This document shows, piece by piece, positions 49,812-58,991 of a stretch of 64,000 nucleotides of DNA. Every line of letters begins with the position of its first letter. The stretch's first letter is position 1. Where the stretch lies: positions 682,001 through 746,000 of the forward strand of contig NC_015387.1 in NCBI RefSeq assembly GCF_000195335.1, given 5' to 3'. The DNA is from Marinithermus hydrothermalis DSM 14884. GTDB taxonomy: Bacteria > Deinococcota > Deinococci > Deinococcales > Marinithermaceae. The notes beneath the pieces were generated by a model. That model was given only the letters and a program-made list of their open reading frames with translations. It was not told the DNA's origin and searched no databases. A program made the position numbers and the translations under genes.

Positions 49812-51260
49812 CTAGTCTATCGCGATTCCCAGCGCTTTGCGCACCTCTTCGGCCTCGTCCCAGGGCAGGGTCTCGTCCGCGCGTTCCAGGGTGCGTTCGT
49901 GCCCTTTGCCTGCGAAGACCACCGTATCCCCTGGGCGCGCAAGGGACAAGGCGTACCGGATCGCGTCGCGCCGGTCCGGCTTGAGGGCGTAGTGGGTGCC
50001 GCGCACGCCGCCGGCCTCCCGAGCGCCGCGCTCCATCTCCTGGAGGATGGCGTGCACGTCCTCGCTGCGAGCGTCCTCCTCGGTGAAGACCGCGAAGTCC
50101 GCGAGCGTGACCGCGGTGCGGCCGAGCGGAGCGCGTTTGGCGGGGTCACGCTCCCCCGCCGCGCCGATCACCACGATGAGCCGCCCAGGGGTGGTGGGGC
50201 GCAGGGCGGTGAGGGCCTTGGCGAGCGCCTTGGGGGTGTGCGCGAAGTCCACCACCGCGCGGATGGGGTGGGCTTGCAGGATCTGCATGCGGCCCGGCAC
50301 GCCGGAAAAGCGCGCGAGCGCGGGGAGGGCCTCCTCGAGCGGTACGCCCGCGCGGTGCGCGGCGGCGAGGGCCGCGAGGGCGTTCTCCACGTTGTACCGC
50401 CCGATCATGGGGAGGAAGGCCTCGCCCGTGAACCCGGGGGCTTCGAGGGTGAACCGAAGTCCGTCCGTGCTTTCCCGTACCCGTACCGCGCGGTACGCGC
50501 CGGCCTGTACGCCGTAGGTCGTGTGCGGGCGGTGCGTGAGCCGCATCGCGTACGGGCACCCCGCGTTGAGGATGCTGAACCCCGCGCGGTTCACCAGCGC
50601 GGCCTTGGCCTGGAAGTACGCTTCCAGGCTGCCGTGAAAATCCAGGTGCTCCGGGCTCAGGTTCGTCCAGACCGCGAGGTCGTACGCGACGTCCGCCACG
50701 CGGTGCTGGGCGAGGGCGTGCGAGCTCGTCTCGAGCACCGCGTGCGTGAGGCCACGCCGCACCATCTCCGCGAGGGCGGCCTGCACCTCGGGCGCCTCGG
50801 GGGTGGTGAAGTGCCCTTCCAGAAGGCGCGTTTCCTCCCCGTAACGCAGCCCGACCGTGCTGATCAGCCCCGCGCCCCGGCCCGTGCGGGTTAGGAGGTG
50901 GTGCACGAGGCAGCTCGTGGTGGTCTTGCCGTCCGTTCCGGTCACGCCGATTACGAAAAGCCGCGTGGAAGGGAAGCCGTAGAAGGCCGCGGCGAGGCGC
51001 GAGAGGGCACGGCGGGCGTCGGGGACCCGGAGGTAGGGCACTCCGGGTTCGAGGGGCTCCTCCCCCACGATCGCGACGGCTCCCCGCTGGACGGCGTCGG
51101 GGATGAAGCGGTGCCCGTCGCAGCGCTGGCCCCGCAGGGCCACGTAGACGAACCCCGGCTGCACCCGGCGGGAGTCGTGAGTGACGCCCTTCACCGGGTG
51201 GGGAGGACCCGGCGCTCGGTACAGGGCGAAGAGCTCGGCCACGGTGGTCACGGGGGTCAT
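49812..51260 (-). CDS. murE: UDP-MurNAc-tripeptide ligase MurE
   Basis: The 482-residue Mur ligase adds the third amino acid of the peptidoglycan stem. ATP site GVTGTDGKTTTSC, SSHALAQHRV, TNLSPEHLDFHG (carbamylated-Lys region further on) and GAAGERDPAKRAPLGR are present. The DNPR motif of meso-diaminopimelate enzymes is replaced by EEDARSED, which fits another diamino acid; Thermus and Deinococcus use L-ornithine. I use ATG 51260; the frame upstream to 51590 is not coding. Confidence 0.94.
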   Translation of the reverse strand: MTPVTTVAELFALYRAPGPPHPVKGVTHDSRRVQPGFVYVALRGQRCDGHRFIPDAVQRGAVAIVGEEPLEPGVPYLRVPDARRALSRLAAAFYGFPSTRLFVIGVTGTDGKTTTSCLVHHLLTRTGRGAGLISTVGLRYGEETRLLEGHFTTPEAPEVQAALAEMVRRGLTHAVLETSSHALAQHRVADVAYDLAVWTNLSPEHLDFHGSLEAYFQAKAALVNRAGFSILNAGCPYAMRLTHRPHTTYGVQAGAYRAVRVRESTDGLRFTLEAPGFTGEAFLPMIGRYNVENALAALAAAHRAGVPLEEALPALARFSGVPGRMQILQAHPIRAVVDFAHTPKALAKALTALRPTTPGRLIVVIGAAGERDPAKRAPLGRTAVTLADFAVFTEEDARSEDVHAILQEMERGAREAGGVRGTHYALKPDRRDAIRYALSLARPGDTVVFAGKGHERTLERADETLPWDEAEEVRKALGIAID

Positions 51261-51298
51261 TCTTACCCCGTTTCCACACCGCGGGCAAGCCCGGGGGC

Positions 51299-51721
51299 TT
51301 ACTGGAAACCGGGGCGGGGGCCCTGGGCGGCGTCCAGGGTGAAGTAGGTCATGCCCACGCGGTTCCCCGCGATCACGTACGCCAGGTACAGCATGCCTTC
51401 CGGCGTCTGGTACGCGTAGCGCTCGCTGTTGGCGAAGGCCCCTTGGTACGTGCCCGAAAACCCTGCGCGCCCCTCGAGGGCGTGCGCGAAACGCCGCGTG
51501 AACCCGGCAAGCTGCGGGGGGATCTCCAAGCAGGTCTGGAGCACGACCCGCGCCCCGGCGGGCAGGGCCTGGGGCTGGAGGGGCGGGCACTGCTCGAGCG
51601 CAACCTCACGGGCTTCGGTCAGCTCGATCACGTAGGTGAGGTGGGCTCGAGCCGTGTCAGGGTTGGCCAGCGTCAGCGTGGCGAACACGGTGAGGATGGA
51701 GAGGAACACAGGTCCGCGCAT
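51299..51721 (-). CDS. exported 140-residue protein of unknown function
   Basis: A signal peptide (FLSILTVFATLTLANPDTARA) is followed by a small domain with two Cys (LEQCPPLQPQ and LQTCLEIP) likely to form a disulfide. No family recognised. It precedes murE by 38 bp on the same strand and is divergent from the FBP aldolase/phosphatase gene 170 bp away. Confidence 0.75.
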   Translation of the reverse strand: MRGPVFLSILTVFATLTLANPDTARAHLTYVIELTEAREVALEQCPPLQPQALPAGARVVLQTCLEIPPQLAGFTRRFAHALEGRAGFSGTYQGAFANSERYAYQTPEGMLYLAYVIAGNRVGMTYFTLDAAQGPRPGFQ

Positions 51722-51891
51722 ACCGGATCTACTTTGCCACGCCGGTGAGGTGTCTTCAAGGGAAAACCCGATGATTTAGGACAATATGCGACACTTGTTC
51801 TCTTTATGCATCCTGTTTGCGTGAGCCTGCCCCTAACCCGCGCCGTAGCCTTGGCTATCTTGAAGAAAAACCCTGGTGAAGGAGGTGGCGC

Positions 51892-52995
51892 ATGCGGCTG
51901 ACGCTCAGCATGCTCAAGGCCGATATCGGCGCGGTTGGGGGGCATACCGCGCCCAGCCCGGAGGTACTGGCGCGTGTGCGGGAGGTAATCACGGAAGGGC
52001 AGAGGGCGGTCTTCCTGGACAGCCTGGTCTTCCACTGCGGGGACGATATCGTGGTTGCTCTGACCCACACCCGTGACCCGGGGGACCCCGAGGTGCACGC
52101 GCTCGCCTGGGAGGCCTTTCAGGAGGGCACCCGGGTGGCCCAGGCCCAGGGGCTGTACGGGGCGGGGCAGGACCTTTTGAAGGACGCGTTCAGCGGAAAC
52201 CTGGTGGGGCTCGGCCCGCAGGTGGCGGAACTGCAGTTCGAGGAGCGCCCCAACGAGCCCGTCGTGCTGCTCGCCGCGGACAAGACCGAGCCCGGCGCGT
52301 ACAACCTCCCCCTGTACCTGGCTTTCGCCGACCCCATGCACTCCCCGGGGCTTTTGCTCTCCCCAGGCCTGCAAGCCGGATTTCGCTTCCGCGTCATGGA
52401 CGTGGAAGCAACCGAAGCGGAGCACGTGATCGACCTCGCGGCTCCCGAGCGGCTCTACGACCTCGCCATCCTCCTGCGGGACCCGCACCGGTTCGTGATC
52501 GAGTCCATCTGGTCCCGCAAGTACCCCGACGAGCAGGCCGTTGCGGTGAGCACCACCCGGCTACGCAACATCGCCGGGCGGTACGTGGGCAAGGACGACC
52601 CGGTCGCGATCGTGCGCGTGCAGAAGATCTTCCCCGCCACCGAGGAGCTGGGGCCGTGCTTCGCCCTCGCTCCGTTCGTTGCGGGCGACACGCGGGGCAG
52701 CCATCACCTGCCCCTCATGCCGGTCCCCGCGAACACCCCGGCCTCGAGCTACTTCTGCATGCCCATGGTGATGGGGCTTGCCGTCTCCATCAAGAACGGC
52801 CGCTTCACGCGCCCCGTTGATATGTTCAGCGACCCCGTGTGGGAGCACGTGCGCCGCCACGTCGTGGAGAAAGCCATGGAGATGCGCCGCCAGGGGTTTG
52901 TCGAGCCCGCGATGCTCCCGTACGGGGAGCTCGAGTACACCGGGATTCGCGATCGGCTCGAGCGCCTCCTCGAGGAGTTCACGGTTCGGTCGTGA
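51892..52995 (+). CDS. fructose-1,6-bisphosphate aldolase/phosphatase
   Basis: The 367-residue bifunctional gluconeogenic enzyme condenses triose phosphates and removes a phosphate to give fructose-6-phosphate. It starts LTLSMLKADIGAVGGHTAPS, with LLKDAFSGNLVGLGP, LYLAFADPMHSPGLLLSP, IWSRKYPDEQAVAVSTTRLR and the C-terminal YGELEYTGI, all highly conserved in this archaeal and thermophile family. AAGGAGGTGGCGC lies before the ATG. The 3' end overlaps the convergent kinase gene by 17 bp. Confidence 0.95.
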   Translation: MRLTLSMLKADIGAVGGHTAPSPEVLARVREVITEGQRAVFLDSLVFHCGDDIVVALTHTRDPGDPEVHALAWEAFQEGTRVAQAQGLYGAGQDLLKDAFSGNLVGLGPQVAELQFEERPNEPVVLLAADKTEPGAYNLPLYLAFADPMHSPGLLLSPGLQAGFRFRVMDVEATEAEHVIDLAAPERLYDLAILLRDPHRFVIESIWSRKYPDEQAVAVSTTRLRNIAGRYVGKDDPVAIVRVQKIFPATEELGPCFALAPFVAGDTRGSHHLPLMPVPANTPASSYFCMPMVMGLAVSIKNGRFTRPVDMFSDPVWEHVRRHVVEKAMEMRRQGFVEPAMLPYGELEYTGIRDRLERLLEEFTVRS

Positions 52996-53608
52996 GGGGA
53001 GGGGTCAGGCCGCCGGCCTCGAGGGCGTCGTACACCCATTGCCGTGCTCCTGCGTCCTCCACGAAATCAAGCTCGTCCCCCGGAACGATGAGGACGGGGG
53101 AGAGGGTGTAGTTTGCGACCCATTCCTCGTACAGTTCGTTCAGGGCCTGGAGGTACGCGTCCGGGATGGCCCGCTCGTAGGTCCGGCCGCGTTTCGCGAT
53201 CCGCGCGCGGAGGGTGGGGAGGGAGGCCCGGATGTACACCAGCCGGTCCGGCATGCGCAGGGCGGGCGCGATCCCCTCGTAGAGGGCCAGGTAGGTGCGC
53301 CAGTCCCGTTCGGAGAGGTATCCCTGGCGGTGGAGGTTCTTCGCGAAGATGAAGGCGTCCTCGAAGATCGTGCGGTCCTGCACCACCCGTTTGCGGCCGT
53401 TGATCTCCTTCAGGTGCTGCTCGAGCCGCCGCGCGAGGAAGAAGACCTGGGAGTGGAAGGCCCAGGCCCGCATGTCCCGGTAAAAGTCCTCCAGGTACGG
53501 GTTTTCTTCCACCGCTTCGTACACTGGATGCAGCCGGTACCGTTCGGCCAGCATGGCGGTCAGGGTGGACTTGCCCGAACCGATGTTTCCCGCGATCGCG
53601 ATGTACAT
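52979..53608 (-). CDS. deoxynucleoside kinase 1
   Basis: The 209-residue kinase begins MYIAIAGNIGSGKSTLTAML (P-loop) and has EAVEENPYLEDFY, FFLARRLEQHLKEI, QDRTIFEDAFIF (DR motif) and a LID-like IAKRGRTYERAI segment. It is of the dGK/dAK type found as pairs in Bacillus and Thermus, salvaging deoxynucleosides. I use ATG 53608. It lies 14 bp after kinase 2. Confidence 0.9.
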   Translation of the reverse strand: MYIAIAGNIGSGKSTLTAMLAERYRLHPVYEAVEENPYLEDFYRDMRAWAFHSQVFFLARRLEQHLKEINGRKRVVQDRTIFEDAFIFAKNLHRQGYLSERDWRTYLALYEGIAPALRMPDRLVYIRASLPTLRARIAKRGRTYERAIPDAYLQALNELYEEWVANYTLSPVLIVPGDELDFVEDAGARQWVYDALEAGGLTPPLTTEP

Positions 53609-53622
53609 GCCTGTCCACCCTC

Positions 53623-54228
53623 CTAGAGGTTTGCCTGCCCTACCCGCTGCAGCACCTCGCGGGCTACCCATTCCCGGTCCGCGGGGTTCTCCGCGTAGTT
53701 GATCTCGGTGTTGTCCAGCACCCAGAGGGGATGCGGGTACCGCTCGAAGTGCCGGTCGTACGCCTCGGTAAGGCGCGTCAGGTACTCCGGAGAGATCTCC
53801 CGCTCGAACGGCCGTCCCCGGCGGTGGATGCGCTCGAGGAGCACCGGGACGGGGGCGCGCAGGTAGATCGTGAGGTCCGGCGCGGGGAGTTTAGGGGAGA
53901 GGTGCGCGTACAGGTCCGCGTACAACTCCCACTCCGCGTCCTTGAGGTTCAGCGAGGCGAAGATGTAGTCCTTGTCGAAGAGGTAATCCGCGACGACCGC
54001 CCCCGTGAACAAGGAGGGTTGGGAGAGAGGCAGGAGCTGCTTGTACCGCGAGAGCAGGAAGAAGACCTGAACCTTGAAAGCGTACCGCTGAGGATCCTGG
54101 TAAAACAGCGGTAGGAAGGGGTTTTCCTCGACGACCTCGAGGAGCAGCTCCGCGTTCAGGTGATCGGCAAGGTGGCGGGCGAGCGTGGTTTTGCCCACAC
54201 CGATGGGACCTTCGATAGCGATGTACAT
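53623..54228 (-). CDS. deoxynucleoside kinase 2
   Basis: The 201-residue kinase begins MYIAIEGPIGVGKTTLARHL and has VVEENPFLPLFYQD, VQVFFLLSRYKQL, ADYLFDKDYIFASLNL and IHRRGRPFEREI. It is about the same size as kinase 1, so the pair probably works as two monomers of a dAK/dGK heterodimer or as separate purine and pyrimidine kinases; which is which cannot be read. Starts 10 bp after the HtrA gene. Confidence 0.9.
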   Translation of the reverse strand: MYIAIEGPIGVGKTTLARHLADHLNAELLLEVVEENPFLPLFYQDPQRYAFKVQVFFLLSRYKQLLPLSQPSLFTGAVVADYLFDKDYIFASLNLKDAEWELYADLYAHLSPKLPAPDLTIYLRAPVPVLLERIHRRGRPFEREISPEYLTRLTEAYDRHFERYPHPLWVLDNTEINYAENPADREWVAREVLQRVGQANL

Positions 54229-54238
54229 GCCTAGGCTC

Positions 54239-55306
54239 CTAGCGACGAGCGATCAACGTTACGGTGACCTCTAGCTTCTTGTTTCCGCGCCATATGGTTA
54301 GGGTGATCGTGTCCCCGGGGCGGTACCGGGCCACCTCCTGGATCACATCGTGGCGAGAGCGTACAGGCTTCCCGTTGATCGCGAGAATCACGTCCCCCAG
54401 CGTGGTGAGTTTGCCGAGCCGATCCCGGCTCGCGCCGCGCAGCCCGGCTTGGTCCGCTGGGGAGCCCGGCTCGATCTGGTCCACCATGGCCCCAAGATCG
54501 CTGGAAAGCCCCGCCAGGCGGAGCAGGAGGGGGTCCAGCTGGGAGAGGTCGATCAGCGTGGCGCCGAGGTAGCCGCGTTGCGGTACTCCATAGCGCTCGA
54601 GGTCCTGGATGCTTTGCGCAACGAGGTCTGCGGGGATGGCGAGCCCCAGCCCGCCGATACCGCTCGGGCCACCCAACACCGCGTCCACCACGCCGACGAC
54701 GCGCCCTTGCCCGTCCAGGAGGGGGCCGCCGGAGTTGCCGGGTTCGACGCGCGCGTCTGTGTAGATGACCTCGGCGATCTCTAGCCCCACGTCGGGGTTG
54801 CCGATCTGCGCCGTGAACTCGAAGGGGCCTTTACCGGAGATCACCCCGACCGAGACGAGGTTGCGTTGCCCGAACGGGCTGCCGATCACGATGGCGGTCT
54901 GGCCCGGTACCAGGTCCTTGGCGCTGCCGAAGGTGAGCGTGGCCGGCGCGCTCGTGCCGAGCACCGTGAGCAGGGCGATGTCGATGCCGCGGTCCACCGC
55001 GAAGACCTGGGCGGGGAAGGTGCGCCCGTCCTGGAGCGTCACGGTGATGTTTCGCAGCCCGTCGATCACGTGAAAGTTCGTCACCACCCGGTTCGGGCTG
55101 TAGAAGAACCCGGAGCCCCAGACGGGCCCTTCCGCGAACTCGCTGAAGGCCGGCGTGCCTTGGATCTTAACCACGGCGAGGATCGCGCGGCGGATGACCT
55201 CCACCCGCGCGAGCTCGTCCGGGCTGGTCAAGGCCGCCCAGGAGATGGTGGCGTAAAACACGACCGCCGCGAAGGCCAGGACCCGCTTATGCCAAGATGC
55301 GTGCAT
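54239..55306 (-). CDS. exported HtrA/DegP-like serine protease
   Basis: The 355-residue protein has a signal or anchor sequence (RVLAFAAVVFYATISWAAL), a trypsin-like domain with His79 (VVTNFHVI), Asp109 (RGIDIALL) and Ser192 (PGNSGGPL), and one C-terminal PDZ domain (about 245-345, GDVILAINGKPV). It should act in envelope protein quality control. It starts 18 bp after argS on the same strand. Confidence 0.93.
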   Translation of the reverse strand: MHASWHKRVLAFAAVVFYATISWAALTSPDELARVEVIRRAILAVVKIQGTPAFSEFAEGPVWGSGFFYSPNRVVTNFHVIDGLRNITVTLQDGRTFPAQVFAVDRGIDIALLTVLGTSAPATLTFGSAKDLVPGQTAIVIGSPFGQRNLVSVGVISGKGPFEFTAQIGNPDVGLEIAEVIYTDARVEPGNSGGPLLDGQGRVVGVVDAVLGGPSGIGGLGLAIPADLVAQSIQDLERYGVPQRGYLGATLIDLSQLDPLLLRLAGLSSDLGAMVDQIEPGSPADQAGLRGASRDRLGKLTTLGDVILAINGKPVRSRHDVIQEVARYRPGDTITLTIWRGNKKLEVTVTLIARR

Positions 55307-55324
55307 CGCTTCCAGTATAGGCGG

Positions 55325-57151
55325 TTACATGACCTCGGGCGCGGTGATGCCGAGCAGTTCAAGCCCCGTGCGCAGGGTGTCGCGCAGCTGCCGTACGAGC
55401 TTGAGGCGCGCCCCCCGCAACCCCTCCGGGGCCTGGAGCACCGGGGTGGCGGGCCGGCCCTCGGGGGTCTTAGCGTTGTAGTACGCGTTCCAGGCCGCGG
55501 CGAGGTCCAGAAGGTACTGGGCTAGGATGTGCGGCGTTTTTTGCTCCGCCGCGTCTTGCACCGCCTCCGGGAAGCGCAAGAGGACCTTGGCCAGCTGCAC
55601 CTCGTACGGCGTAGCCATAGTCGGGTCCGCGTCCGCGTCGGTAAGCCCGGCCTCCGCTGCCTTCCGCAGGATCGAGTCCGCGCGGGCGTGCGCGTACTGC
55701 ACGTACGGCCCCGAGTCCCCCTCGAAGGATAAGGCCTGCTCCCAGCGGAAGTCGATCTGCTTCTTGGGTTCTGTCTTGACCATCGCGAACCGCACCGCGC
55801 CGATCCCCACCACCTCCGCAGCCCGGTTGGGGTCGGGGTGCTCCGGGTTCTTCTCCGCGATGATCGCGCGCGCCCGGCGCACCGCCTCGTCCAGCACCTC
55901 GTCTACGCTCACCGTGTGGCCCTTGCGGCCCGAGAGGGGCTTGCCCTCCAGCAGCACCGTCTCGTACGCCAAATGGTAGGCGCGCGCCGCCAGGTCGGGC
56001 CGCCCCTCCACCTCGAGGCTCGCCCGCACCACGGCCTGCGGGTGGCTTTGGCGCACGTCGATCACGTTGATGGTCTCCTTCGCCCCCCCAAACGGCATCG
56101 CTTCGCCCTCCGGGGCGCTCGTGTACAGGGTCTTCCCGCTCGGCTCCTGGGCGTACGGGCGGAACTTCAGCCCCTTAAACAACCCCATCTTCCAGAACTG
56201 GAAGGCGATGTCCTTCGCGGTGTAGGTCGCGGTGCCGTTCGAGCGGATGAGCACCAGGTACGGGTCCTCGAGGCCCGGCAAAAACGCCGACACGTCGATC
56301 ACGAGCGCGCCCGCGTACTTGCCCTGGGTGGGGCGGCTCACGTACGGGGTCTGCTCCAGTAGCGCCATGGCCTTGGCCAAAAACCCCTCCCGCACGATGT
56401 CCGACTCCCACACCAGGACGTCGTATTCCGCGCCCAGGCGGTGCATGGTCTCGAGCTGCGCGCGCACGATCTTGTCCACCTCGTCCCTGAGCTCTCCGGC
56501 CTCGAGGCGGTGCAGCACCTCCTGGATTCGAGGCTCGAGCCGGGCCTTCGCTTCGGGGTCCGCAAGCTCCTGGTGCAGCCGCACGTACGCGGCCCCCACC
56601 CAGTGGTCGTACTTCTGGGTGCCGTCGTAGGTGAGGCCGTAGTGCTCCAGGGCGAACAGGGATTCCGCCACCTGCCGGCCGGTGTCGTCGATGTAGTTCA
56701 GGACCTCGACCTCGCGTCCCGCGAAGCGCAGGATGCGGCTGATCGCGTCGCCCAGGCAGATGTTGCGCAGGTGCCCCACGTGAAGTTCCTTGTTGGGGTT
56801 GACGGAGGTGTGCTCGACCAGAACCTTTCCGGGGCGTTTGGGGAAGGGCTCGAGGGGCGCGGCCGCCGCTCGGATAAGGTGGGCCGGCTCGAGCTCGAAG
56901 TTGAGGTACCCCCCCACTGCGAAGGCGCGGGCGACGCCCTGGGGGAGGGGGAGGTGCTCGGCGAGCTGGGCGGCGATCGCGGGGGGCGGTTTGCGCAGCG
57001 CGCGCGCGAGCTGGAAAGCGATGGGGGTGCCGTAGTCCCCGGGCTTGTCCGGCGGGGTTTCCTGCACGACGACCTCGGGGGGATCCTCCACGCCAAGGGC
57101 TTGCAGGGCTTGAAGAACGGAGGTGCGCAACTGGGACTTCACGTCAAGCAT
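55325..57151 (-). CDS. argS: arginyl-tRNA synthetase
   Basis: The 608-residue class I enzyme has the N-terminal Add-1 domain, the HIGH-like motif HVGHLRN, VLNYIDDTGRQVAESL, the KMSKS-region LSGRKGHTVS and the C-terminal anticodon-binding domain ending TGLELLGITAPEVM. Start overlaps the uvrC stop by one base (TGATG) and length is normal. Confidence 0.97.
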   Translation of the reverse strand: MLDVKSQLRTSVLQALQALGVEDPPEVVVQETPPDKPGDYGTPIAFQLARALRKPPPAIAAQLAEHLPLPQGVARAFAVGGYLNFELEPAHLIRAAAAPLEPFPKRPGKVLVEHTSVNPNKELHVGHLRNICLGDAISRILRFAGREVEVLNYIDDTGRQVAESLFALEHYGLTYDGTQKYDHWVGAAYVRLHQELADPEAKARLEPRIQEVLHRLEAGELRDEVDKIVRAQLETMHRLGAEYDVLVWESDIVREGFLAKAMALLEQTPYVSRPTQGKYAGALVIDVSAFLPGLEDPYLVLIRSNGTATYTAKDIAFQFWKMGLFKGLKFRPYAQEPSGKTLYTSAPEGEAMPFGGAKETINVIDVRQSHPQAVVRASLEVEGRPDLAARAYHLAYETVLLEGKPLSGRKGHTVSVDEVLDEAVRRARAIIAEKNPEHPDPNRAAEVVGIGAVRFAMVKTEPKKQIDFRWEQALSFEGDSGPYVQYAHARADSILRKAAEAGLTDADADPTMATPYEVQLAKVLLRFPEAVQDAAEQKTPHILAQYLLDLAAAWNAYYNAKTPEGRPATPVLQAPEGLRGARLKLVRQLRDTLRTGLELLGITAPEVM

Positions 57152-58962
57152 CAGGGGGCTATCTTACCAGTTTGGGCTGGGGCGTGTTGCTTTAGCGCCT
57201 CGAGCACCGCTTGGGCGGCCTTGCGGTTCATGCCGGGGAGGCGCGCGAGCGTTTCCAGGGGGGTTTGCCGGAGTTCTTCTAGGGTGGAGAAGTGCTCCAA
57301 GAGCACCTGTTTGCGGCGCGGCCCGATGCCGGGAATGCCGTCGAAGAGGCTCTTGAGGTGCTTTTGGGTGCGGAGCTTGCGGTTGTAGCGCAGCCCGTTG
57401 CGGTGCGTTTCGTCCCGCAGGTGGATGAGGAGCTGTAGCGCGGGGTGGGTGAGGGGGAGCGTGACCCGTTCGCCGCTCGGAAGCACGAGGGTCTCCTCGC
57501 GTTTCGCGAGGCCCACGAGCGGCACGCTGAGCCCCGCGCGTTCGAGGGCCTGGGCCGCCGCGCGCACCTGGCCGAGCCCACCGTCGATGAGCAGAAGGTC
57601 CGGGACGGGGAGTTTGTCCGCAAGCGAGCCGGTGAAGCGGCGGTACACCGCTTCCGCGATCGCGACGTAATCGTTGGGGCGGCCCGCTAGGTTGCGGATG
57701 CGCATGCGCCGGTACTCGCTCTTTTTGGGGCGCCCCCCCTCGAGGACCGCGATCGAGGCGACCACCGCCTCCCCCATGAGGTTCGAGATATCGAAGCCTT
57801 CGATGCGGTAGGGGCGATGGGAGAGCCGCAGCACCTCCGCGAGCGCCTTGAGGGCGGGGTGATCCCCCTTGCGCTCGAGCCTCTTCAACTCGGCCTCCAA
57901 GCCCAGCCGCGCGTTTTTCGCGGCGAACTCGAGGAGTCGGGCCTTCTCTCCGCGCTGGGGGACGCGAAGGGCGACCTTACGCCCGGCCCGTTGGCTTAGG
58001 AAGGCCGCGAGGGGGGCTTCCGCCTCGACGTGAAAGGGCAGCAACACCACGGGGGGGAGGGGGGTGGCCTCGAGGTAGTGCTCGCGCAGGAAGGCCTCGA
58101 GGATCTCAGCGTCCTCGGCCTCGTTCACGCCCTCCACGAAGCGGTTGGCTCGCCCAAGGATGCGCCCGCCGCGCATCTGGTAGAGCTGCACCATGGCGTA
58201 CCCGCCCGCGCGGGCGAACCCCAAAAAATCCAGGTCGCCCAACTCGAGGGCGTACGCCTGCTGGTCCGCGTTGAAGAAAGCCTTGAGGGCCTGGATCTGA
58301 TCCCGGATCTCGGCGGCCAGTTCGAAGTTCGTCTCGCGCGCGGCTTGGTGCATGCGGGCTTCCATCTGGGCGATGAGGGCATCGATCCGGCCGTCGAGAA
58401 CCTGCTCGACCTGGCGCACGACCGCAGCGTACGCGGCGGGGTCGGCCTGGCCCACGCAAGGGGCGAGGCACCGGCCCATCGCGTGGTTCAGGCACGGGAA
58501 CCGGCGGCGCTTCATGGGGTAGCCGGAGTTTTTCCGTAAGGGAAAGACCCGGTCGATCAAGCGCTTGATGCGCCGTACAGCCCCTGCGTCGGGGAACGGC
58601 CCCCAGTACCGCGCCCCGTCGTCCTGCACGCGCCGCGTGACGAGCAGGATGGGGAAGGGCTCGTTCGTCAGCTTCAGGAACGGGTAGTGCTTGTCGTCCT
58701 TAAGCAGCACGTTGTACCGGGGGTGATGCGCCTTGATGAGGTTCGCCTCGAGCAGAAGAGCCTCGATCTCGTCTCGAGTCACGATGAACTCGAGGCTGCT
58801 CGCTTCTTGAGCGATGCGCGCGGGTTTGCCTTCGGCGTGGAAGTAGCTCGTGACGCGGGCCTTGAGGCGCTTGGCCTTCCCGACGTAGATCACCTCGTCC
58901 CCGGCCTTCCACAGGTACACGCCGGGCGCTTCGGGCAGGGGGGGAAGGTCGGCGGGACGCAT
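57151..58962 (-). CDS. uvrC: excinuclease ABC subunit C
   Basis: The 603-residue nuclease makes both incisions in UvrABC repair. Order: GIY-YIG domain (PGVYLWKAGDEVIYVGKAKR), Cys-rich CLNHAMGRCLAPC, UVR motif (ETNFELAAEIRDQIQALK), an RNase H-like endonuclease domain (IEGFDISNLMGEAVVASI, LLIDGGLGQV) and two C-terminal helix-hairpin-helix motifs (FDGIPGIGPRRKQVLLEHFS, ARLPGMNRKAAQAVLEAL). ATG 58962 is preceded by TAGACT-N7, a leaderless promoter. No DdrO-box-like site is seen. Confidence 0.96.
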   Translation of the reverse strand: MRPADLPPLPEAPGVYLWKAGDEVIYVGKAKRLKARVTSYFHAEGKPARIAQEASSLEFIVTRDEIEALLLEANLIKAHHPRYNVLLKDDKHYPFLKLTNEPFPILLVTRRVQDDGARYWGPFPDAGAVRRIKRLIDRVFPLRKNSGYPMKRRRFPCLNHAMGRCLAPCVGQADPAAYAAVVRQVEQVLDGRIDALIAQMEARMHQAARETNFELAAEIRDQIQALKAFFNADQQAYALELGDLDFLGFARAGGYAMVQLYQMRGGRILGRANRFVEGVNEAEDAEILEAFLREHYLEATPLPPVVLLPFHVEAEAPLAAFLSQRAGRKVALRVPQRGEKARLLEFAAKNARLGLEAELKRLERKGDHPALKALAEVLRLSHRPYRIEGFDISNLMGEAVVASIAVLEGGRPKKSEYRRMRIRNLAGRPNDYVAIAEAVYRRFTGSLADKLPVPDLLLIDGGLGQVRAAAQALERAGLSVPLVGLAKREETLVLPSGERVTLPLTHPALQLLIHLRDETHRNGLRYNRKLRTQKHLKSLFDGIPGIGPRRKQVLLEHFSTLEELRQTPLETLARLPGMNRKAAQAVLEALKQHAPAQTGKIAP

Positions 58963-58969
58963 CGGTATT

Positions 58970-58975
58970 AGTCTA
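58970..58975 (-). promoter_or_regulatory. -10 box of uvrC, leaderless arrangement
   Basis: On the minus strand TAGACT is followed by 7 nt and the ATG. It lies 4 bp from the oppositely oriented -10 box of the next gene. Confidence 0.55.
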
Positions 58976-58979
58976 CGGG

Positions 58980-58985
58980 TAAAAT
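58980..58985 (+). promoter_or_regulatory. -10 box of the 136-residue gene, leaderless arrangement
   Basis: TAAAAT ends 6 nt before the ATG at 58992. Its -35 region would lie inside uvrC and the uvrC -35 inside this gene. Confidence 0.55.
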
Positions 58986-58991
58986 ACAGCC

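Noticed and set aside
58963-58991. DdrO box before uvrC
   Set aside because: No TTAYG-N7-CATAA-like palindrome is found there; uvrC does not appear to belong to the DdrO circuit in this window.
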